A stretch of 64,000 nt of DNA from Betaproteobacteria bacterium (GTDB lineage: Bacteria; Pseudomonadota; Gammaproteobacteria; Burkholderiales; SG8-41): contig JAOTVX010000005.1 of NCBI GenBank assembly GCA_029863175.1, forward strand, positions 1-64,000, in the 5' to 3' direction. The notes beneath the pieces are model-generated. The model ran no database searches, was not told the origin of the DNA, and was given only the letters and a program-made list of their open reading frames with translations. Shown in pieces: positions 59,871 through 64,000 of the stretch. Position numbers and translations under genes: made by a program. Numbering within the stretch: position 1 is the first letter of the stretch; every line of letters begins with the position of its first letter.

Positions 59871-60347
59871 ATGAGCGCAAGACGGATATGGCCCTGGCTG
59901 TTGATCGTTGCCGCGGCGCTGTCAGCGTCGAGCCAGGCGGCTGAGCCGGGCGTCGTAGTGCGCTCGGTGAAGGGGGACTTTGCCGACGTAGAGGAGCGCG
60001 TGCTATTCGCCCTTCAGAATCGCGGCTTGGTGCTCAACTACACGGCGCACATCGGAACGATGCTCGAGCGGACCGGCAAGGATATCGGGCGCCCACGCCT
60101 TCTCTACCGTGACGCCCAGATGCTGGAGTTCTGCAGTGTCGTGGTTTCGCGCGACACGATGGAGGCGGACCCTCGCAACATCGTGTTCTGCCCGTACTCG
60201 ATTGCGATCTATACGCTGCCGAAAGAGCCAGGTAGGGTCTACGTTGCGTATCGCAAACCGCCGGCGATTGGATCGGACCAGTCGGTGAAAGCATTGCGGG
60301 CGGTGGGGAAGCTGCTCGACGATATCGCGGACGAGGCCCTTAAATGA
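59871..60347 (+). CDS. DUF302 family exported protein
   Basis: 158 residues from ATG 59871 (CGGAGG upstream; an in-frame TTG two codons earlier is less likely). Signal peptide SARRIWPWLLIVAAALSASS. DUF302-like body with VKGDFADVEERVLFALQNRG and MLEFCSVVVSRDTMEADPRN. Two cysteines could form a disulfide. Function unknown. Confidence 0.8.
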   Translation: MSARRIWPWLLIVAAALSASSQAAEPGVVVRSVKGDFADVEERVLFALQNRGLVLNYTAHIGTMLERTGKDIGRPRLLYRDAQMLEFCSVVVSRDTMEADPRNIVFCPYSIAIYTLPKEPGRVYVAYRKPPAIGSDQSVKALRAVGKLLDDIADEALK

Positions 60348-60354
60348 TGTAACT

Positions 60355-60421
60355 GGGTGACTAAGCGACTAAGTGACGTAAACCTACGCACGCCCTCATT
60401 GGGACAGGCGGTCACCTAGTC
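60355..60421. repeat. Short tandem repeat block after the DUF302 gene
   Basis: GTGACTAAGCGACTAAGTGAC (period 8: GACTAAGC/GACTAAGT) near 60357-60377 and a looser inverted half GGTCACCTAGTC (60410-60421) that contains the stop of the threonine-aldolase stump. Confidence 0.5.
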
Positions 60422-60538
60422 CCGCTTCCAGAAGCTCTCAATGGCGTTTACCGCCCTGTCGATGAACGTCGCCTCGCGCATCGATTCAAGCATGGCCTCG
60501 GTCGGGCGGGTGACGGTATCGCTTCGCAAATCGATCAC
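60416..60538 (-). pseudogene. Threonine aldolase stump: both ends joined
   Basis: A 40-codon in-frame ORF from GTG 60538. The first 22 residues (IDLRSDTVTRPTEAMLESMR and on) are the N-terminus of low-specificity L-threonine aldolases of about 340 residues. The last 17 (FIDRAVNAIESFWKRD) resemble the C-terminal helix of the same family. Some 300 residues between are absent, including the PLP lysine, so the enzyme is lost. The start lies directly after the TGA of the upstream gene, so a coupled start is preserved. Confidence 0.75.
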
Positions 60539-60539
60539 G

Positions 60540-61148
60540 TCAGCAGCACTCTGGCTGGCCGGCTGGCTGGACGGGGTGCGCGATGAAGCCGAAGCGCCCG
60601 GGCACAGTGGCGGAACGGATCGGCTCGACCTTGATGTTGCGCTGTCGAAACGTGAGCCATAGCGCGACGGACTGGCCGCCTTCCACGAGCTCCAGCAGCT
60701 CGTCGAGCGCGGTTTCATCGAGGAGGGTTCCGTTGGCATCGACGAAAGATGGGAGGAGCCGGTCGAGGTCGCCGTCATGGATGGTGCCGATGCCGTGCTC
60801 GGTTTCGAGCAGAACGACACCCATCTCGTCGATCCAGGCGCCGCTGACGGCCGTTACCGGTTTGCCGACATGCGACTCGATTTCGAGCGCGGCGTCCTTG
60901 GAATTCACGACGCGATAGACGAATGGCGCGTGCTCGAGCGCAACGAACACCCGTTGCGGGCCGTTCTGAAAGAACCAGCGGCCTTGTTCGTCGTGCGTGT
61001 AGTTGCGGCCAATGAAGGCGATGACGCCGGAGTTAGCGATCCGATCACCCTTGATCAGCCAGTGTCCACGCCGGTCGAGCGAGAGCCAGCCGTAGACCGC
61101 AGGCACGTCCGGCCACTTCGCCATCCCGCGCAGGACGATTTCATCCAT
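60540..61148 (-). CDS. Conserved hypothetical protein (DUF29xx-type)
   Basis: 202 residues, no signal or membrane segment. Conserved-looking MAKWPDVPAVYGWLSLDRRGHWLIKG, FIGRNYTHDEQGRWFFQNGPQRVFVALE and WLTFRQRNIKVEPIRSATVPGRFGF. I recognise it as a betaproteobacterial family of unknown function but do not recall its name with certainty. Its stop is followed one base later by the GTG of the threonine-aldolase stump. Confidence 0.7.
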   Translation of the reverse strand: MDEIVLRGMAKWPDVPAVYGWLSLDRRGHWLIKGDRIANSGVIAFIGRNYTHDEQGRWFFQNGPQRVFVALEHAPFVYRVVNSKDAALEIESHVGKPVTAVSGAWIDEMGVVLLETEHGIGTIHDGDLDRLLPSFVDANGTLLDETALDELLELVEGGQSVALWLTFRQRNIKVEPIRSATVPGRFGFIAHPVQPAGQPECC

Positions 61149-61241
61149 CGCGCCACTTTATCAGAGCATCCGGCCGCTTCGCGTCTGGCAATAGAGACGT
61201 TCAACATGGATACGGGCCGGGAACCACTCACCAGTCCGGCG

Positions 61242-63296
61242 CTAATCCTCTTCGGCGTGGACTGCTGTCTTGGCGTGCTGCGCGGACAGGTCTTTCTGGA
61301 GGTTCGGGGGCACGGGGTCGTAATGCGAAAACTCTATGGAGAACGACCCTTGGCCGGCGGTGACCGACTTCAGCCGCGCCTGGTAGTTGTTGAGCTCGGA
61401 GAGCGGCACGCGGCCCTTGATGAGCAGCATGCCCGGCCCGAGCGCATCGGTGCCGGTCAGCTGGCCGCGCTTGGACGACATGTCGCCGGCGATATCACCC
61501 ATGTTGGCTTCCGGCGCGGTGACCTCAATGTTGACGATCGGCTCGAGGATGATCGGGCGTGCCTTGCCGATCGCGTCCATGAACGCCCGCTTGCCCGCCG
61601 CGATGAAGGCGACTTCCTTCGAGTCCACCGGGTGGTGCTTGCCGTCGTACACGCTTACGCGCACGTCGTGCACCGGGTAGCCCGCGACCGGACCGGCTTC
61701 CAGCACCTGACGCACGCCCTTCTCCACGGCCGGGATGAACTGGTTCGGAATCACGCCGCCTTTGCTCTCGTCTCGGAATTCGAAACCTGCTCCCCGCTTT
61801 AACGGCTCGACCCGCAGGAAGACCTCGCCGAACTGGCCGGCGCCCCCGGTCTGCTTCTTGTGCCGGTGGTGGCCCTCTGCTTTGCCGGTGATGGTCTCGC
61901 GGTAGGGAATGCGCGGCGGCTTGGTCGCGACTTCCACGTGGTACTGGCTCGCCATGCGATCGAGGATGTAGCGCATGTGCAGGTCGCCAAGTCCACTGAT
62001 GATAGTCTGGTTCACCGTCGCATTGTGCTCAACTCTGAACGTGGGGTCCTCGGCCGCGAGCTTGTGCAACGCATCCGAGATCTTCTGCTCGTCCCCGCGG
62101 CGCTTGGTCTCGATTGCGAGGCTATGCATCAGCATGGGGAACTCGAGCGGCACCAGATGAATATGGTCCTCGTCGTGCGAATCGTGCAGCACGGAGTCGA
62201 ACTGGACTTCGTCTACTTTGGCAACCGCCCCGATATCCCCCGGCACGAGCGCGTCGGTCTCGACCAACTCCTTGCCCTGCGACAGGTAGACGTGCCCGAC
62301 TTTGAAAGCCTTCCGACCCTCGCCAACGAAGAGCTGCGTGTCCTTGTTGATGGTGCCCTGGTGCACCCGAAATACGCCGACCTTGCCGATGAAAGGGTCG
62401 ATCACCAGCTTGAAGACGTGGGCGAGGACATGCTTCTTAGGATCGGGCTCGGCCTGGACGGGCTGTGCTTGCTCGCCCTTTCCCTTGAGCAGCTGCGGCG
62501 AATTGCCCTCCGTCGGATTGGGCATGAGTTTGATAAACACGTCGAGCAACTCTGCGACACCCGCGCCATTGCGTGCCGAGACAAAGCACACCGGGACCAG
62601 ATGCCCCTCCCGCAGCGCCTTCTCGAACGGCTCGTGCAGCTCGTCGGGCGCGATCTCCCCTTGCTCGAGATACTTCGCCATCAGCACTTCGTCCACCTCG
62701 ACTACCTGGTCGACGAGCGCGCTGTGGGCTTCCTCCACGGACGAGAAATCGGATTCACCGGAGGGGTTGAAGAAGCAGTCGACGACACGTTTACCGCCGC
62801 CGGCGGGCAGGTTGATCGGCAAGCACTCCCTGCCGAAGGCGGCCTGTATTTTCGCGAGCAGGCCGGGCAGGTCGATGTTCTCCGCGTCGATCTTGTTCAC
62901 GATGATCATGCGGCAGAGGTTGCGCTTTGAGACCCATTGCATCATCCGGCTCGTGATCATCTCAACGCCGTTCTGTGCGTTCACGACGATCGCTGCCGTT
63001 TCGACGGCGGGCAGCGCGCCGATGGCGCGCCCGATGAAATCAGGCAGGCCCGGGGTGTCGACGAGGTGCACGCGCGTGCCGGCATGCTCGAGGTGCACTA
63101 CGGCGGCGTTCAGCGAATGCTGGTACTGCTTCTCGAGGGCATCGGAATCACAAACGGTCGTGCCCTTCTCCACGCTGCCTGCCGTGTTGATCGCGCCAGC
63201 CTTGGCGAGCAAGGCTTCGGTGAGCGTGGTCTTGCCGGCGCCGCCGTGTCCGACGAGCGCAATGGTGCGAATGGCTTCGGGGGAAAACTTGGACAT
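61242..63296 (-). CDS. EF-G-like translational GTPase (paralogue)
   Basis: 684 residues from ATG 63296 with GGAGGAG upstream; the frame continues further but lacks a better start. P-loop GHGGAGKTTLTEALL (not the AHIDAGKTT of canonical EF-G), DTPGLPDFIGR and NKID. Domains IV-V carry GHHRHKKQTGGAGQFGEV. This is the EF-G2-like paralogue found alone on many proteobacterial genomes; canonical EF-G lies in the str operon elsewhere. Confidence 0.88.
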   Translation of the reverse strand: MSKFSPEAIRTIALVGHGGAGKTTLTEALLAKAGAINTAGSVEKGTTVCDSDALEKQYQHSLNAAVVHLEHAGTRVHLVDTPGLPDFIGRAIGALPAVETAAIVVNAQNGVEMITSRMMQWVSKRNLCRMIIVNKIDAENIDLPGLLAKIQAAFGRECLPINLPAGGGKRVVDCFFNPSGESDFSSVEEAHSALVDQVVEVDEVLMAKYLEQGEIAPDELHEPFEKALREGHLVPVCFVSARNGAGVAELLDVFIKLMPNPTEGNSPQLLKGKGEQAQPVQAEPDPKKHVLAHVFKLVIDPFIGKVGVFRVHQGTINKDTQLFVGEGRKAFKVGHVYLSQGKELVETDALVPGDIGAVAKVDEVQFDSVLHDSHDEDHIHLVPLEFPMLMHSLAIETKRRGDEQKISDALHKLAAEDPTFRVEHNATVNQTIISGLGDLHMRYILDRMASQYHVEVATKPPRIPYRETITGKAEGHHRHKKQTGGAGQFGEVFLRVEPLKRGAGFEFRDESKGGVIPNQFIPAVEKGVRQVLEAGPVAGYPVHDVRVSVYDGKHHPVDSKEVAFIAAGKRAFMDAIGKARPIILEPIVNIEVTAPEANMGDIAGDMSSKRGQLTGTDALGPGMLLIKGRVPLSELNNYQARLKSVTAGQGSFSIEFSHYDPVPPNLQKDLSAQHAKTAVHAEED

Positions 63297-63700
63297 TGAA
63301 CTCCTCCGCCCTCGTATGGAATTGATCTTGCAAGGCCGCGGGTGCGCGCCGCAGGCAACTCCGGGTGCGGCTTCGGGAGCGAGCCGCGCCGCGCGACATT
63401 TCATGCAGTCGGCAAATCGGCGACAACACCCGCCCCGATCGCTCCGTCCCGCCAAAATGCGGCCAGAAAGCGTGTCTGCGTCGCGGGTTGCCCGGCCATA
63501 ACGGCCGACCGCATCGGCTTCCCGTCCGACACCCGGCGCTTTTTGGTTGCAACGCGCTACGCGTGGGCTTGCAGGAGAGATTCGTTGGGGTCAGCCCAGT
63601 ATAACGACGGGTTTGGGGGGGTTCAAGCTAACCCCATTGGCCCGATGGCCACGTTTATGGCAAGAGCATCGTCTGGATGCGTAACCCCAAGGAGAGAATC
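63297..63700. other. Intergenic stretch between divergent genes
   Basis: About 400 bp. Should hold promoters for the EF-G paralogue and the edge gene; I see no RNA gene, repeat or clear -35/-10. Confidence 0.4.
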
Positions 63701-64000
63701 ATGAACTGGAGAGCAGTCGCGGCAGCAGCCCTGCTGTGGAGTATCGCGGGAACGGCCGCCGCCGTGGGCCGGATGGCCGATGTCACGTTGTATGATCGCG
63801 GCGCGGGACGTTCCCTGCCGGTGTACCGGCACGAGGGCCGCTTCTACGCCGTTGGCAAGCCCGGTAACGAGTATCAGATACGCGTTCGCAATCGCACCGG
63901 CGCGGAGATACTGGCGGTGGTGTCTGTCGACGGCGTCAACGCCGTGAGCGGAAAGACGGCGAACTGGCACCAGACGGGCTACGTGCTCGCGCCACACCAG
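63701..64000 (+). CDS. Exported conserved hypothetical protein, cut by the window edge
   Basis: First 100 codons of a gene from ATG 63701 (AGGAGAGAATC upstream), open to the end of the window. Signal peptide NWRAVAAAALLWSIAGTAAA. The mature start MADVTLYDRGAGRSLPVYRH, then YAVGKPGNEYQIRVRNRTG and VVSVDGVNAVSGKTA resemble periplasmic beta-sandwich proteins of unknown function. Confidence 0.75.
   Translation, partial: MNWRAVAAAALLWSIAGTAAAVGRMADVTLYDRGAGRSLPVYRHEGRFYAVGKPGNEYQIRVRNRTGAEILAVVSVDGVNAVSGKTANWHQTGYVLAPHQ

Noticed and set aside
61860..62930. Long antisense ORFs over the EF-G paralogue
   Set aside because: Frame openness follows from codon bias of the real gene; no start signals or motifs.

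Overview
The window reads as chromosomal DNA of a GC-rich betaproteobacterium (Burkholderiales/Nitrosomonadales type) with sulfur-oxidising capacity. The assignment rests on gene content and order: rplU-rpmA-obgE-proB beside ispB; ilvB-ilvH-ilvC-psd-pssA-leuA; holC-valS beside pepA and lptFG; pilS-pilR-ampD-nrdA-nrdB; and small families such as DUF3106, DUF3619, CNP1 and PP0621-like proteins. It is a gene-dense core region, with one degenerate mobile-element zone after a tRNA-Pro gene.

Layout. 1-5.3 kb: two paralogous TPR-glycosyltransferases, then two type IV pilin genes, each with its own textbook sigma-54 promoter. 5.3-9.6 kb: a minus-strand soxYZAX-soxB thiosulfate-oxidation cluster with no soxCD, and a hairpin terminator between soxX and soxB. 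9.8-16.6 kb: moaC, a BepA-type M48 protease, a short chrA, a Ser/Thr kinase with a cyclic-nucleotide domain, tusA, a lipoate-protein ligase, and the remnant of a geranylgeranyl-reductase-like flavoprotein gene (LipT-like). 16.7-27.2 kb: DUF4126, an N-terminally extended valS, holC, pepA, lptF-lptG, and an ECF-sigma/DUF3619/DUF3106/RDD cluster. 27.3-34.3 kb: branched-chain amino acid and phospholipid genes, with a leucine-rich leader peptide before leuA. 34.3-48.8 kb: wrbA with a hugZ remnant, a lytic transglycosylase, proS, a spermidine-synthase-like gene, rppH, a rubrerythrin/Fe-S protein/DUF3501 operon, cfa, CNP1, proB-obgE-rpmA-rplU, ispB and tRNA-Pro. 48.8-50.4 kb: an accessory strip with a PilZ protein and a broken IS3-family transposase. 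50.4-64 kb: pilS-pilR, ampD, nrdAB behind NrdR-like boxes, DUF2442, a histone-H1-like protein, DUF302, a threonine-aldolase stump, an EF-G paralogue and a partial gene at the edge.

How the parts fit. PilS-PilR activates sigma-54 promoters, and both pilin genes 46 kb away carry near-ideal ones. The two TPR-glycosyltransferases next to the pilins are candidates for pilin or surface glycosylation. Sox proteins, TusA and the lipoate ligase point to inorganic sulfur metabolism. The LipT-like remnant suggests that a lipoate-dependent sHdr-type branch was once encoded here.

The least expected pattern is that several genes appear as 'stumps', in which the start and the end (or a distal part) of a known family are joined and the middle is missing: LipT-like, HugZ, threonine aldolase, probably an MBL-fold-like protein, and possibly YihY and ChrA. 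A second pattern is a set of intergenic arrays of 7-8 bp imperfect repeats, often arranged as inverted halves, at seven spacers.
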